NCBI RefSeq assembly: GCF_020889705.1
Contig: NZ_JACMYP010000007.1
Span: 1-64,000 of the forward strand
Direction of reading: 5' to 3'
DNA length: 64,000 nt
From: Bradyrhizobium altum
Lineage (GTDB): Bacteria > Pseudomonadota > Alphaproteobacteria > Rhizobiales > Xanthobacteraceae
Position numbers and translations under genes: made by a program. This document shows, one piece after another, positions 1 to 8,491 of this stretch. How positions within the stretch are numbered: the stretch's first letter is position 1; every line of letters starts with the position of its first letter. The notes below the pieces were generated by a model. The model was not told the DNA's origin and ran no database searches. It saw nothing but the letters and a program-made list of their open reading frames with translations.

Positions 1-115
1 AACCACAAATGCCAATTATTGGGCGATCCTGGAACGACGAGTCCCTGCAACAAGGTCCGCCGCGGCGTATGGGTCGCTGCTCCCGTGCGCAATTGCGCAC
101 TAGGCAGGGACGACG
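1..115. repeat. Dispersed intergenic repeat, copy 1
   Basis: This stretch shares two exact blocks with 25412-25540: GGAACGACGAGTCCC and CCGCCGCGGCGTATGGG, in the same order and at similar spacing. It also carries GTGCGCAATTGCGCAC, which is found again at 58010-58143. It begins inside the element, so the left end may lie outside the window. Nothing in it looks coding. Confidence 0.6.
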
Positions 116-540
116 TGTTGGAGGGGCCGCGGACTCAACGGCGGGCGTCTCGAAGGATGGCCGCAGGCAAGCGACGCAGCAGGGCTTTCCCATATGCGAT
201 AGCCGCAGGCGTCTGTACGATTTCTGGATAATGGAAGAATGCCGCTGATTTGCCCGACGAGTCAAGTTGCCGTGTCCGCCGGCTACTTTGCATGGGGTTG
301 TTTTCGATATTTTGGCAGTGCGCCCTGCCCGCAGGCGGGGGAGGGGGCGCAGTCTTTGTGGAGCTCCACTGCGTTGCACTGCAAAAGGCGATTTCGTTTC
401 AATTTGACTGGTGCCGTACCCGCCCATCCGGGCGGTTGTCACATCTGTGACTGCTCGGCCGTATAACCGTAGTGCACTTGTTCCGCGAGTTGGATTAGCT
501 TACGGCCGACAGGGTATTCAAGGCAGACCGGAGGGATTTG
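116..540. other. Non-coding upstream region
   Basis: I see no credible gene here; the open frames are short and lack ribosome-binding sites. The block 240-330 (ATTTGCCCGACGAGTCAAG, then CATGGGGTTGTTTTCGATA) resembles a sequence I remember as scattered between genes in Bradyrhizobium relatives, probably a decayed dispersed repeat. The GGAGG at 530-534 belongs to the next gene. No clear promoter was recognised. Confidence 0.4.
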
Positions 541-2166
541 ATGGATACGATGCTGCTTCCGTTCTCGCCGCGCTTCATCGTGCTGACGATCTGCGCCGTC
601 GTCACCGCGCTTCTGCTGCTGGTCGGGATTTTCGACCACAAGGTTTTCAAGATCGTTGTGATCCCGCTGGCGATCTTCGGCGCGCTGACATTGCTCGGCA
701 TCCGCGACCTGACGCAGAAGAACCATGCCGTGCTGCGCAACTACCCGATCTCGGCGCATGTCCGCTTCCTGCTCGAGGAAATCCGCCCGGAGATGCGGCA
801 GTATTTCTTCGAGAGCGAGAAGGACGGCATGCCGTTCTCCCGCGACACCCGCGCGGTGGTCTATCAGCGCGCCAAGATGGTGCTGGACAAGCGGCCGTTC
901 GGCACCCAGGAGGACGTCTATCGCGAGGGCTATGAGTGGATGCACCACTCTGTGGCGCCGAAGCCGCGTGCCGACCAGAAATTCCGCATCACCATCGGCG
1001 GCCCCGACTGCACCAAGCCGTATTCGGCCTCGGTCTTCAACATCTCGGCGATGAGCTTCGGCGCGCTCAGCCCGAACGCGGTGCGGGCGCTGAATGCCGG
1101 CGCCAAGAAGGGCGGCTTCGCCCATGACACCGGCGAGGGCGGCGTCAGCCCCTATCACCGCGAGATGGGCGGCGACATCATCTGGGAGGTCGGCTCCGGT
1201 TATTTCGGCTGCCGTAACCGCGACGGCACCTTCAATCCGGAGCTGTTCGCAAGCGTCGCCGGCGACGATCAGATCAAGATGGTCGAGCTCAAGATCAGCC
1301 AGGGCGCCAAGCCCGGCCATGGCGGCGTGCTGCCGGCCGCGAAGGTCTCCGAGGAGATTTCCAAGATTCGGGGCGTGCCGATGGGCGAGGACTGCATCTC
1401 GCCGGCCTATCACAAGGCGTTCTCGACGCCGCTGCAGATGATGGAATTCGTGGCGCAGATGCGCAAATTGTCCGGCGGCAAGCCGGCTGGTTTCAAGATG
1501 TGCATCGGCCATCCCTGGGAGTTCCTGGCGATCTGCAAGGCGATGAAGGAGAGCGGGCTCTATCCCGACTTCATCGTGGTCGACGGCAATGAAGGCGGCA
1601 CCGGCGCCGCGCCGCTCGAGTTCATGGACCATCTGGGCATGCCGATGCGCGAGGGCGTCAGTTTCGTCCACAACGCGCTGATCGGCATCGGCGCGCGCGA
1701 TCGCATCAAGATCGGCGCCTCCGGCAAGATCGCGACCGCCTTCGACCTGGCGCGCGCGATGGCGATCGGGGCCGACTGGTGCAATTCGGCGCGCGGCTTC
1801 ATGTTCGCGCTCGGCTGCATCCAGTCCCTGAGCTGCCACACCGATCGCTGCCCGACCGGCGTCACCTCGCAGGACCCGATCCGCAACCGCGCGCTCTACG
1901 TGCCGGACAAGATCGAGCGCGTGTACAACTACCACCACTCGACCCTGCACGCGCTGACCGAGCTGCTGGCTGCCGCCGGCCTCGAGCACACCAAGGATCT
2001 GCGCCCGATCCACTTCTCGCAGCGGAGCTCGACCACCGACGTCCGCACCTTCGCACAGCTCTATCCGGCGCTGCGCCCGGGCGAGCTGCTCGAAGGCACC
2101 CAGGATCCCCGCTTCCGCGACGCCTGGGCGATGGCGCGCGCGGATTCGTTCCAGCCGGCGGGGTAG
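541..2166 (+). CDS. FMN-binding glutamate synthase-family protein (orphan GltB-like domain)
   Basis: This 541-residue protein matches the FMN-binding (synthase) domain of glutamate synthase without the glutaminase domain. Two hydrophobic segments in the first 50 residues should anchor it in the inner membrane. The beta/alpha-barrel carries GNEGGTGAAP and an iron-sulfur motif CIQSLSCHTDRC (Cys-x5-Cys-x4-Cys). The ATG at 541 is chosen over TTG 538 because GGAGG at 530-534 is then spaced correctly. With no amidotransferase domain it cannot make glutamate from glutamine by itself; its substrate is unknown. It stands alone, with no partner subunit beside it. Confidence 0.85.
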   Translation: MDTMLLPFSPRFIVLTICAVVTALLLLVGIFDHKVFKIVVIPLAIFGALTLLGIRDLTQKNHAVLRNYPISAHVRFLLEEIRPEMRQYFFESEKDGMPFSRDTRAVVYQRAKMVLDKRPFGTQEDVYREGYEWMHHSVAPKPRADQKFRITIGGPDCTKPYSASVFNISAMSFGALSPNAVRALNAGAKKGGFAHDTGEGGVSPYHREMGGDIIWEVGSGYFGCRNRDGTFNPELFASVAGDDQIKMVELKISQGAKPGHGGVLPAAKVSEEISKIRGVPMGEDCISPAYHKAFSTPLQMMEFVAQMRKLSGGKPAGFKMCIGHPWEFLAICKAMKESGLYPDFIVVDGNEGGTGAAPLEFMDHLGMPMREGVSFVHNALIGIGARDRIKIGASGKIATAFDLARAMAIGADWCNSARGFMFALGCIQSLSCHTDRCPTGVTSQDPIRNRALYVPDKIERVYNYHHSTLHALTELLAAAGLEHTKDLRPIHFSQRSSTTDVRTFAQLYPALRPGELLEGTQDPRFRDAWAMARADSFQPAG

Positions 2167-2184
2167 GGGCTACGAATGCTCCAA

Positions 2185-2308
2185 CCTCCCCTTGAAAAGG
2201 GGAGGTCGCTTTGCTCGCAGAGCAAAGCGGGTGGGGATCAGCTCTCTCCACAAGCAGCGCCGCCTGTGGCTGACCCCCATGTCGACCTTCCCCCTTTCAG
2301 GGGGAAGG
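2185..2308. repeat. REP-like palindromic element
   Basis: The element is bounded by two perfect hairpins, CCTCCCCTTGAAAAGGGGAGG (2185-2205) and its diverged mate CCTTCCCCCTTTCAGGGGG... (2286-2308), with a third inverted repeat CGCTTTGCTC/GAGCAAAGCG between them (2207-2229). The same design occurs at 61646-61803. It lies between two convergent genes and could also act as a bidirectional transcription barrier. Confidence 0.7.
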
Positions 2309-2343
2309 AGAAGACGGATCCGGTGGCTCCATCCGGGCTACGC

Positions 2344-3819
2344 TCACTCTGCACTGCCAGGCGCGCCGAACCATTTGGTCAGTGCCTCGGCGAGGCCTAA
2401 CTGGCCTCGGTCTCCGACCCACGCCACGTAGCCGTCGGGCCGGACCAGCACCGCGCCGGGTGCCGCAACCGTTCCGAGCGCGGGAAGCTCCCACGTGCCG
2501 ACATACTCGGCATCGACCAGCTGAACCCGGTCAGCCCATCCCGCGATGTCGAAGCCGCCGGGCTCGCCAAAGTTAAGCAGCACCGGCCGCGCGCCGTGCA
2601 GCAGCGCGAAGACCCGCAGCGGGCCGCTCGTCGTCACCAGATCGAGATCGGGCATGCGGCGTCCCAGCAGCGGATGGCCATCGCCGAGATCGTAGTGCAG
2701 GTCGAGGCCCGACATCATCGCGGCGAATTTTCGGCGCGGCTCATCCATGCGCAGCAGTTCGGAGACGATCTCATGCAGCGCCTTGCTGCGCGCGTCGGTC
2801 CGGCTGAGCGCGACGTGCGCCATGGTGTTGCGCAGCACGCGGGCCGCGACGGGATGCCGCTCGGCCTGATAGCTGTCGAGCAGGCCGTCCGGCGATGTCA
2901 GCTTGACCACCTGGGCGAGCTTCCAGCCCAGGTTCACCGCGTCCTGCACGCCGATATTGAGGCCCTGTCCGCCCATCGGTGGATGCACATGAGCTGCATC
3001 GCCGGCCAGCAGCACGCGCTGCTTGCGGTAGGTCACCGCCTGCCGGGTCATGTCGGTGAACCGTGATATCCAGACCGGGCTGTGGATGCCGAAATCGGTG
3101 CCGTACACGGCGGCCAGCCGCTCGCTGACGTCACCCAGGGTCGGCTCCCTGTCCGTGCCGAGTTGCCGCTCGGTCAGCACGAGCCGCACCCGTTCGCCGT
3201 CTTCCACCTTGCCGATGGCATAGATGCCGGCGTCGTCCTGGCGAAAGCCCCATTCCGGTTCGTCTGATATCTCGGCCTCGGCGATCAGCCAGCTCTTGGT
3301 CGGATCCCATCCGGCGAATTCGATGCCGGCCGCCTTGCGGACGATGCTGCGGCCGCCGTCGCAGCCGACCAGATACCGTGCCCGAAGCACCTGGCCATCC
3401 GACAGCGCGACGTCGACGCCATCGTCGTCCTCCGTGAAGCCGGTCACGTCGCGCCCCCGCTTGATCGGCACCGCCAGTTGTTCGGCCCATTCGCCGAGCA
3501 CGCGCTCGATATGGTTCTGCCGCAGCCCCAGTGTGAAATTGCGCCGGGTCGGGAAGTCGCTGATCTCGAGCGGAACCAGATGGGAGTGGAACAGCACCGC
3601 CGGATGGCGCGTCCCCAGCGCGACGAAGCGGTCGCCGATGCCGCGCTGGTCGAGCACCTCGATGGTGCGCGCGTGCAGACCGCCCGCCCGCGCGCCGATC
3701 AGGTCCGGATTCTCGCGCCGCTCGACAATCGCAACGTCAACGCCGGCCAGCGCCAGCTCGCAAGCCAGCGTCAGCCCGGTCGGCCCTCCGCCGGCAATCA
3801 CCACAGCATGTTCCCGCAT
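2344..3819 (-). CDS. FAD-dependent monooxygenase (PheA/TfdB family)
   Basis: This 491-residue class A flavoprotein hydroxylase uses NAD(P)H and O2 on an aromatic substrate, probably in the cytoplasm. Visible motifs are the dinucleotide-binding GGGPTG at residues 10-15, the DG motif (GCDGGRS) near 156, and the GD motif LLAGDAAHVHPP near 275. The C-terminal ~110 residues look like the thioredoxin-like tail of the phenol hydroxylase and rifampicin monooxygenase groups, ending LVRPDGYVAWVG. The start at 3819 is preceded by GGAGGAG; an upstream in-frame start lacks a site. Neighbours are repeats, so the substrate (phenol, polyketide or antibiotic) cannot be inferred. Confidence 0.88.
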   Translation of the reverse strand: MREHAVVIAGGGPTGLTLACELALAGVDVAIVERRENPDLIGARAGGLHARTIEVLDQRGIGDRFVALGTRHPAVLFHSHLVPLEISDFPTRRNFTLGLRQNHIERVLGEWAEQLAVPIKRGRDVTGFTEDDDGVDVALSDGQVLRARYLVGCDGGRSIVRKAAGIEFAGWDPTKSWLIAEAEISDEPEWGFRQDDAGIYAIGKVEDGERVRLVLTERQLGTDREPTLGDVSERLAAVYGTDFGIHSPVWISRFTDMTRQAVTYRKQRVLLAGDAAHVHPPMGGQGLNIGVQDAVNLGWKLAQVVKLTSPDGLLDSYQAERHPVAARVLRNTMAHVALSRTDARSKALHEIVSELLRMDEPRRKFAAMMSGLDLHYDLGDGHPLLGRRMPDLDLVTTSGPLRVFALLHGARPVLLNFGEPGGFDIAGWADRVQLVDAEYVGTWELPALGTVAAPGAVLVRPDGYVAWVGDRGQLGLAEALTKWFGAPGSAE

Positions 3820-3942
3820 CGCGCACTCCTCCGTTCGATTGGGCGCGCGTTCTACGGGATGACCCCGGGCTTGCGGCAAGCCCGGGGGGTCTACATATAT
3901 TTGAGTGGGGAGAGGGCTTTTGTTGCCCGAACCAATTCAGCC

Positions 3943-4026
3943 GTTATTGCGAGGAGCGAAGCGACGAAGCAATCCATGCTTCTGCGTGCCCGGAGCTGTG
4001 GATTGCTTCGCTGCGCTCGCAATGAC
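3943..4026. repeat. Palindromic intergenic repeat (ATTGCGAGGAGCG family)
   Basis: The left arm ATTGCGAGGAGCGAAGCGAC...AAGCAATCC pairs with the right arm GGATTGCTTCGCTGCGCTCGCAAT, forming an imperfect hairpin of about 84 nt. I recognise the arm from intergenic repeats of Bradyrhizobium relatives (from memory). Confidence 0.65.
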
Positions 4027-4036
4027 GGTGAGGCTT

Positions 4037-4126
4037 CGTAGCCCGGATGCAGCGAAGCGAAATCGGGGGCCGCTCTATCGACGAGAGAGCAGATCCCGGA
4101 TTGCGCTGCGCTGCATCCGGGCTACG
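4037..4126. repeat. Palindromic intergenic repeat (GTAGCCCGGATGCAGCG family)
   Basis: An 18-nt terminal inverted repeat CGTAGCCCGGATGCAGCG / CGCTGCATCCGGGCTACG encloses 54 nt that contain a second internal inversion (ATCGGGGG / ATCCCGGATT). It sits directly against the preceding repeat and ends 8 nt from the stop codon of the porin gene. Confidence 0.7.
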
Positions 4127-4133
4127 TGATCGC

Positions 4134-6128
4134 TCAAAACTCGCCGTGGATGCGGCCGGAGAAGATGTGCACCGGGCCGCGGTCGGCGTTGTAGGCGGGG
4201 TTGGTGATGAACTGATAGTCCGCGGTCAGCGTCAGGCTCTTGTTCACCTGGTAGGCATAGTAGGTCTCGAAGATCCGCTCCGGACTGTAGTTGAGCGCGC
4301 CGTCGCCGATCAGAAGACCCAGGCCGCCGGCGGCGAGGTAGTCGCGATGCGCTGACGACAGCCCGTTGACCGCGCCGCCGATGCCGATCGTGTCGTTCGC
4401 CCGGCCCCAATAGCTGCCCTTGATCGACACGCCGCCGGAGACGCTGCGGTCGACGTCGGTGAACGACAGGATCTCGTTCTGGCCGTCGTTCCAGCTCAGG
4501 CGGCCGAACAGTCCGACGTCGGTTGCGATCTGCTGCTCGCCGTTCAGGTAGAAGCCGTACTTGGTGTTGTCCTTGCGGATACCGGCCATCACGTCGTTGA
4601 TGTCGAGCCCGGGGTTGGCGTCCTCGATCGCGAGCGCCTGGCGATAATTGCCGGTGTTGCCGCGGTTGCCGAACACGCCGACGCGCAGCTTGCCGGGTTG
4701 ATCGAAGATCGAATAGCGGCCCTCGAATTCCACCACCGCGCCGCCATTGTTGGCGTTGGAGATCAGCACGTCGGTGTTTGGTGCATTCGGCACCTGGAAT
4801 ACGCCGGCGCGCACCGCCCAGTCCTTGCGGTTGAGCTCGACCACGGCGCCGCGGGTATAGCCGGGCAGGTCGGCCGGGAAGTCGTAGGCGGCCGAGGCCC
4901 ACATCGCCCAGTTCATGAAGTCCGCGCGTGGGTCCTTGGCGTAGGAATTGCCGTCGAAGAAATCGCCGACCGCAAAGCGTCCGACGACGACCGTGAGGCG
5001 GTCGATGTCGCGCTTGCCCGCGATCTGGTTGGGACCGTCGGGGACGTCTTCTTGCTCGCCGCCGAAGCCGAAGGTCTGCTTGAAGTAGTAGCGCTGCGGC
5101 CGGATCTTCGGGAACGCCGCGCCGGCCTTCTGAGCCTCGCCGTTCGGGAAACCGGCGAGGCCGAGCGTGCCGTTGAGGCCGAAGCCCTGCGCGGTCTCCG
5201 GATTGAAATAGAGCTCGCCGCCTTCCCAGAGCCGCACGCCGAGAAACGCCGTCGTGGTCCAGGTTTGTTGCGCTTGCCCCGCGCCCGGAAGGCTGTTGGT
5301 GCCGCCATAGGGCGCGCGGAACGACGGATAGCCCTGACCGATCAGCGTGGTCTGCCCATGCACGCTCCAGTCGCTGGAGTCCGGCAGCACGGACCGCGTC
5401 GGCGTCGCCGACCAGGGCGAATCGCCGAGCTGGTAGTTCAGGCCCAATTTCAGCAGATGCAGCCGCGGGTCGATACTGACGCCGGGCATGCCGAAATCGT
5501 TGAGACCGAGCGTGCGGCGCGACAGGTCGACGTAGTCGTATTCGAGCTTGGCCGTCCAATTGCCGCTTAGCGCAAATTCGGCGCCGGCGCCGACAGTCCA
5601 GCCGGTCTGATACTGGCCGGGCTCCGAGATCACGTTGCCGGCGGCATCGTTGACCCTGACCTGGCTGCGTCCCCAAGCGAAGCCACCCGTGATGTACGGC
5701 ATCCAGCTACCAAAGCTGTAACCGGCGCGGCCGCGCACGGTGCCGACATAGTCGATCGAGCTATTGAATGGGCCGAGCGTGCGCCGCGGCAGATCGACCG
5801 GGCCCACGAATGTCGCATCGGCCTCGACGCCGAGCACGAAGCGGTTTGCGAACTGGTGATTGTATCCGACCTGGAAGCCGCCGATCCCTCCCGTAACAGT
5901 GTGAGGAAAGAAGACGCCCTGCAAGGGAAGCGGATTGGTATCGGGACCGAGGCTGCCGTCGCCATAGCCGACATGGCCGCCGACGTAGAAGCCGGTCCAG
6001 CTGTAGACCGCCTTGGCGGCGGGGGACTTGACGGCCATATCGGCCGCGGACGCCGGCGTGCCGAATGCCGCCGCGCCGAGCGCTGCGCCGGCGGCGATCC
6101 GAACCCGGAAGAGACGGACGCAGGTCAT
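4134..6128 (-). CDS. Fused outer-membrane protein: Omp25-like barrel + OprB carbohydrate porin
   Basis: This 664-residue protein is exported to the outer membrane. A signal peptide ends near residue 29 (GTPASA). Residues about 40-235 match the small rhizobial surface barrel (WTGFYVGGHVGYG start, barrel end KLGLNYQLG). From about 250 to the C-terminus it matches OprB-type carbohydrate-selective porins (DWSVHGQTT near the start, HIFSGRIHGEF with terminal Phe at the end). Two complete beta-barrels in one chain is an unusual design. The start ATG at 6128 fits the signal peptide. It has no transporter partner next to it; sugar uptake is a family-based inference. Confidence 0.85.
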   Translation of the reverse strand: MTCVRLFRVRIAAGAALGAAAFGTPASAADMAVKSPAAKAVYSWTGFYVGGHVGYGDGSLGPDTNPLPLQGVFFPHTVTGGIGGFQVGYNHQFANRFVLGVEADATFVGPVDLPRRTLGPFNSSIDYVGTVRGRAGYSFGSWMPYITGGFAWGRSQVRVNDAAGNVISEPGQYQTGWTVGAGAEFALSGNWTAKLEYDYVDLSRRTLGLNDFGMPGVSIDPRLHLLKLGLNYQLGDSPWSATPTRSVLPDSSDWSVHGQTTLIGQGYPSFRAPYGGTNSLPGAGQAQQTWTTTAFLGVRLWEGGELYFNPETAQGFGLNGTLGLAGFPNGEAQKAGAAFPKIRPQRYYFKQTFGFGGEQEDVPDGPNQIAGKRDIDRLTVVVGRFAVGDFFDGNSYAKDPRADFMNWAMWASAAYDFPADLPGYTRGAVVELNRKDWAVRAGVFQVPNAPNTDVLISNANNGGAVVEFEGRYSIFDQPGKLRVGVFGNRGNTGNYRQALAIEDANPGLDINDVMAGIRKDNTKYGFYLNGEQQIATDVGLFGRLSWNDGQNEILSFTDVDRSVSGGVSIKGSYWGRANDTIGIGGAVNGLSSAHRDYLAAGGLGLLIGDGALNYSPERIFETYYAYQVNKSLTLTADYQFITNPAYNADRGPVHIFSGRIHGEF

Positions 6129-6436
6129 GACGCGGCTTTCCGCGAACGGTTGGCGATTTTGCCCGGCATTGCAGATTTGGCGGCCACTTGCCACCCGAGA
6201 TTTGAATTCATCGCCCGCCGTCCCCGGTCCGATCCGTGTCGTCCCATCCAAAGCCAGATCAGCACCTAGCATCCCCCACGGCTTGTTGCAAGTAATTCGC
6301 AATAGCAACTGAGGCGCGGGGGGATACCTCTCCGATTTGCACGCCACTATGACAGTCGCGTAACACCCCCAGCCTGTGAGCCTCATCCGCTGCGATCGAC
6401 CGCGCATCTGTGGCAAATCGGTCGAGAACCGACCGT
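6129..6436. other. Porin upstream region
   Basis: This 308-nt gap should hold the porin promoter and 5' leader. I see no confident sigma-70 boxes or operator. A 64-codon minus-strand frame (6259-6453) overlaps the end of the small gene downstream of Nramp but has no convincing ribosome-binding site. Confidence 0.3.
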
Positions 6437-6676
6437 TCAATCGAGGCCACCATTGTCTTCGTCCCTTGTCTTGATGAATGCCTGCTGCGAGCTGCTGCCC
6501 AGCACGACCCTCGCGCCGGCCCGTTCGACGCATCGCGCCATCGACAGCGCCGTCCGCAGGTCGGCGCCTGAAATCACACGCCGCTGATAGAGCGCGCTTG
6601 CGCCGCGCAGGATGGCGCTTGCCAGCCTGAGCAACACGATCGCGCCCCATCTCCGGCCGCGGCCAAGCGCGGTCAC
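6437..6676 (-). CDS. Small hypothetical protein, coupled to the Nramp gene
   Basis: A 79-residue frame begins with GTG inside the stop codon of the Nramp gene (GTGA overlap), the usual sign of translational coupling. The product (VTALGRGRRWGAIVLLRLA... ending DEDNGGLD) is basic at the N-terminus and has one weakly hydrophobic stretch near residues 10-30. I recognise no domain. If real, it is the last gene of the metal operon that starts at 8782. The alternative is a chance frame in GC-rich DNA. Confidence 0.42.
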   Translation of the reverse strand: MTALGRGRRWGAIVLLRLASAILRGASALYQRRVISGADLRTALSMARCVERAGARVVLGSSSQQAFIKTRDEDNGGLD

Positions 6677-8316
6677 GCCCCCACCGTGGCGAACTGGACG
6701 ATGCGCAGCAGCACGAGGCCGGCAGCGACGACGAGGTAGCCGCGCAGCACCAGCATCCAGATCCGGCTCAACGGGCTGAGCCGCGCCGGTGGCAGCCAGT
6801 CGAGCGGCGGCATCCGCCAGGTGTCGCGGTCGAACAGCGGCGGCTTGTGCGTGAAGCGGGAGGACGCGCGACCGTGCGACAACATTTCGTACAGCTTGAC
6901 GGCCGCGGTGACCGCGAGCGCAAGCAGGCTGCCGCCGGCCAGGATGCCGATGATCCATTGCTCGCTGAGGTCCGGGAACAGCACCGCGGCAGTCAGGATC
7001 ACCGACAGCATCACGAGGCCCGCCACCACCGCGCCCGTGAACAGGTTCAGCCTGACAGAGTTGATCCAGGGCCCGAGGATGTGGCGGTCGTTGCACAGCA
7101 AGAGCAGGAACACGGTCGCGCTCGGCAGCAGCACGCCGGCCAGCGTCTGCACCGCGTTGGTGAACAGTCCGAGTGGCGTGCCCGGCGTCAGCACCAGTAC
7201 GGCGGCGAGCATGATCAGCCCGCAATAGACGCCGTAGAAGCCCTTCGCATCCCACGGCTTGCGGTGCAGCGAGTGCTTGACCGCGAACACGTCACCGATC
7301 GCATAGGCAGTCGAGAGGGCGACCGCGGCCGCGCCGATGATGCAGGCATCCAGCAGTGCGAGGGCAAACAGCACCGCCGGCAGCCGGCCGGCATATTTCT
7401 CTAACCCGACCGCGGTTCCCAACGCGTCGGTGTAATTGCCGAATTCGGGCTTTCCGGCGAACACCTCGGCACAGAACGAGATCATCGCCACGGCGCCGAC
7501 CACGACCAGCACGATGCCGATGCACAGATCCATCCGCTCATAGCGGATGAAGCGCGACGTGATCCGCTTGTCGACGATGTAGCTCTGCTGGAAGAACAAT
7601 TGCCACGGCGCCACCGTGGTGCCGACGATAGCGACGATCAAAAGCATCACCTCGCTCAGCTTGGCGTCTTGCGGCATCTTCGGCACGAAGAAATCAGCCG
7701 CGATCTGCCCGACCGGCGGATGCACCATCAGGATCACAGGCAGCAGCAGCAGGCTGCCTGCGACCAGCACGATGCCGAAGCGCTCGAAACGGCGGAAGTC
7801 TCCGGTCGAGACCGCCAGCATCACGATAACAGCCGAGGCCAGCACGCCCCAGAACTGCGAGACGCCGAGAAAATGAAGCGCAAATGTGATGCCGATGAAC
7901 TCGGTGACGATGGTCAGCGCGTTCAGCACCAGCAGATCGATCACGCTGAACGCGCCCCAGAACCTGCCGAAGCGCTCGAAGATCAGCCGCGCATGGCCGA
8001 CGCCGGTGACGGCGCCGAGCCGTACCACCATCTCCTGGTTGACGTAGAGCACGGGGATCAAAAGCAGCAGCGTCCACAGCAGCGTGGTGCCGTAGTTCTG
8101 ACCGGCCTGGGTATAGGTGCCGAACGCGCCGGCATCGTTGTCGCCGACCATCACGATCAGGCCGGGGCCGACGATCGCGAGCAGGGTCTTCAACCGGGCC
8201 AGCAATGTCGCGCGCGGTGCGGTGTCGTCCCGCGCGATGCTGCCGAGCGCGCCGTGGATGTCGCCGGCATGCGCGGTGTCGAGAATGGCGGTTTGGGTGG
8301 ACTTGGTCTCGGTCAT
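6673..8316 (-). CDS. Nramp-family divalent cation transporter with altered metal site
   Basis: This 547-residue inner-membrane protein has about 11 hydrophobic helices and the Nramp opening GPGLIVMV. The two metal-binding motifs are changed: helix 1 reads DAGA (residues 61-64) instead of DPGN, and helix 6 reads APWQ (236-239) instead of MPHN. Thus the usual Asn and Met ligands are absent while the Asp is kept. The Met is what favours soft transition metals in characterised Nramps, so Mn/Fe selectivity cannot be assumed; Mg or another hard ion is possible. The ATG at 8316 follows GAGGAGAC. It is preceded by a leader ORF and a small gene, and followed by an overlapping small gene. Confidence 0.87.
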   Translation of the reverse strand: MTETKSTQTAILDTAHAGDIHGALGSIARDDTAPRATLLARLKTLLAIVGPGLIVMVGDNDAGAFGTYTQAGQNYGTTLLWTLLLLIPVLYVNQEMVVRLGAVTGVGHARLIFERFGRFWGAFSVIDLLVLNALTIVTEFIGITFALHFLGVSQFWGVLASAVIVMLAVSTGDFRRFERFGIVLVAGSLLLLPVILMVHPPVGQIAADFFVPKMPQDAKLSEVMLLIVAIVGTTVAPWQLFFQQSYIVDKRITSRFIRYERMDLCIGIVLVVVGAVAMISFCAEVFAGKPEFGNYTDALGTAVGLEKYAGRLPAVLFALALLDACIIGAAAVALSTAYAIGDVFAVKHSLHRKPWDAKGFYGVYCGLIMLAAVLVLTPGTPLGLFTNAVQTLAGVLLPSATVFLLLLCNDRHILGPWINSVRLNLFTGAVVAGLVMLSVILTAAVLFPDLSEQWIIGILAGGSLLALAVTAAVKLYEMLSHGRASSRFTHKPPLFDRDTWRMPPLDWLPPARLSPLSRIWMLVLRGYLVVAAGLVLLRIVQFATVGA

Positions 8317-8329
8317 ATCGCGTCTCCTC

Positions 8330-8348
8330 GCCGCCCTTTGGGCACGGC
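8330..8348 (-). promoter_or_regulatory. Hairpin abutting the Nramp ribosome-binding site
   Basis: On the minus strand GCCGTGCCCAAAGGGCGGC folds into a 7-bp stem with a 2-nt bulge and AAA loop. Its 3' side touches GAGGAGAC, the ribosome-binding site of the Nramp gene. It lies between the stop codon of the 38-codon leader ORF (8366) and the transporter start (8316), where ribosome position on the leader could affect folding. Function is inferred from position only. Confidence 0.4.
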
Positions 8349-8365
8349 AAGAGGGACGCGGACCG

Positions 8366-8482
8366 TCAGGCGCGCACGTCTCCGCTACCGTGAGCAGCGG
8401 CGTTTCCAGGTGTGATGCAGGTCGAGAATCCCGCTGCCGCGCCGCAATGGCGCGCAACGGGACGACTAGGTCCTTCGTCCAT
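8366..8482 (-). CDS. 38-codon leader ORF upstream of Nramp gene
   Basis: ATG at 8482 is preceded by a near-perfect AGGAGG (8488-8493) five bases away, and the frame runs 38 codons to TGA at 8366. The peptide starts MDEGPSRPVARHCGAAAG and has two Cys, two His and several Gly/Pro/Ala. The ribosome-binding site overlaps the stop codon of the 96-residue gene upstream. The stop is 49 nt before the Nramp start, with a hairpin between. This is the layout of a regulatory leader peptide; the frame could also be a structural small protein. Confidence 0.5.
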   Translation of the reverse strand: MDEGPSRPVARHCGAAAGFSTCITPGNAAAHGSGDVRA

Positions 8483-8491
8483 ATTGGCCTC

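Noticed and set aside
439..2013. A 524-codon minus-strand open frame opposite the glutamate-synthase-like gene
   Set aside because: It lies fully antisense to a well-supported gene and has Arg/Ala/His-rich, low-complexity composition with no motif; a typical by-product of GC-rich codon use.
6259..6453. A 64-codon minus-strand frame upstream of the porin gene
   Set aside because: It overlaps the end of another frame, has no convincing ribosome-binding site and no recognisable feature.
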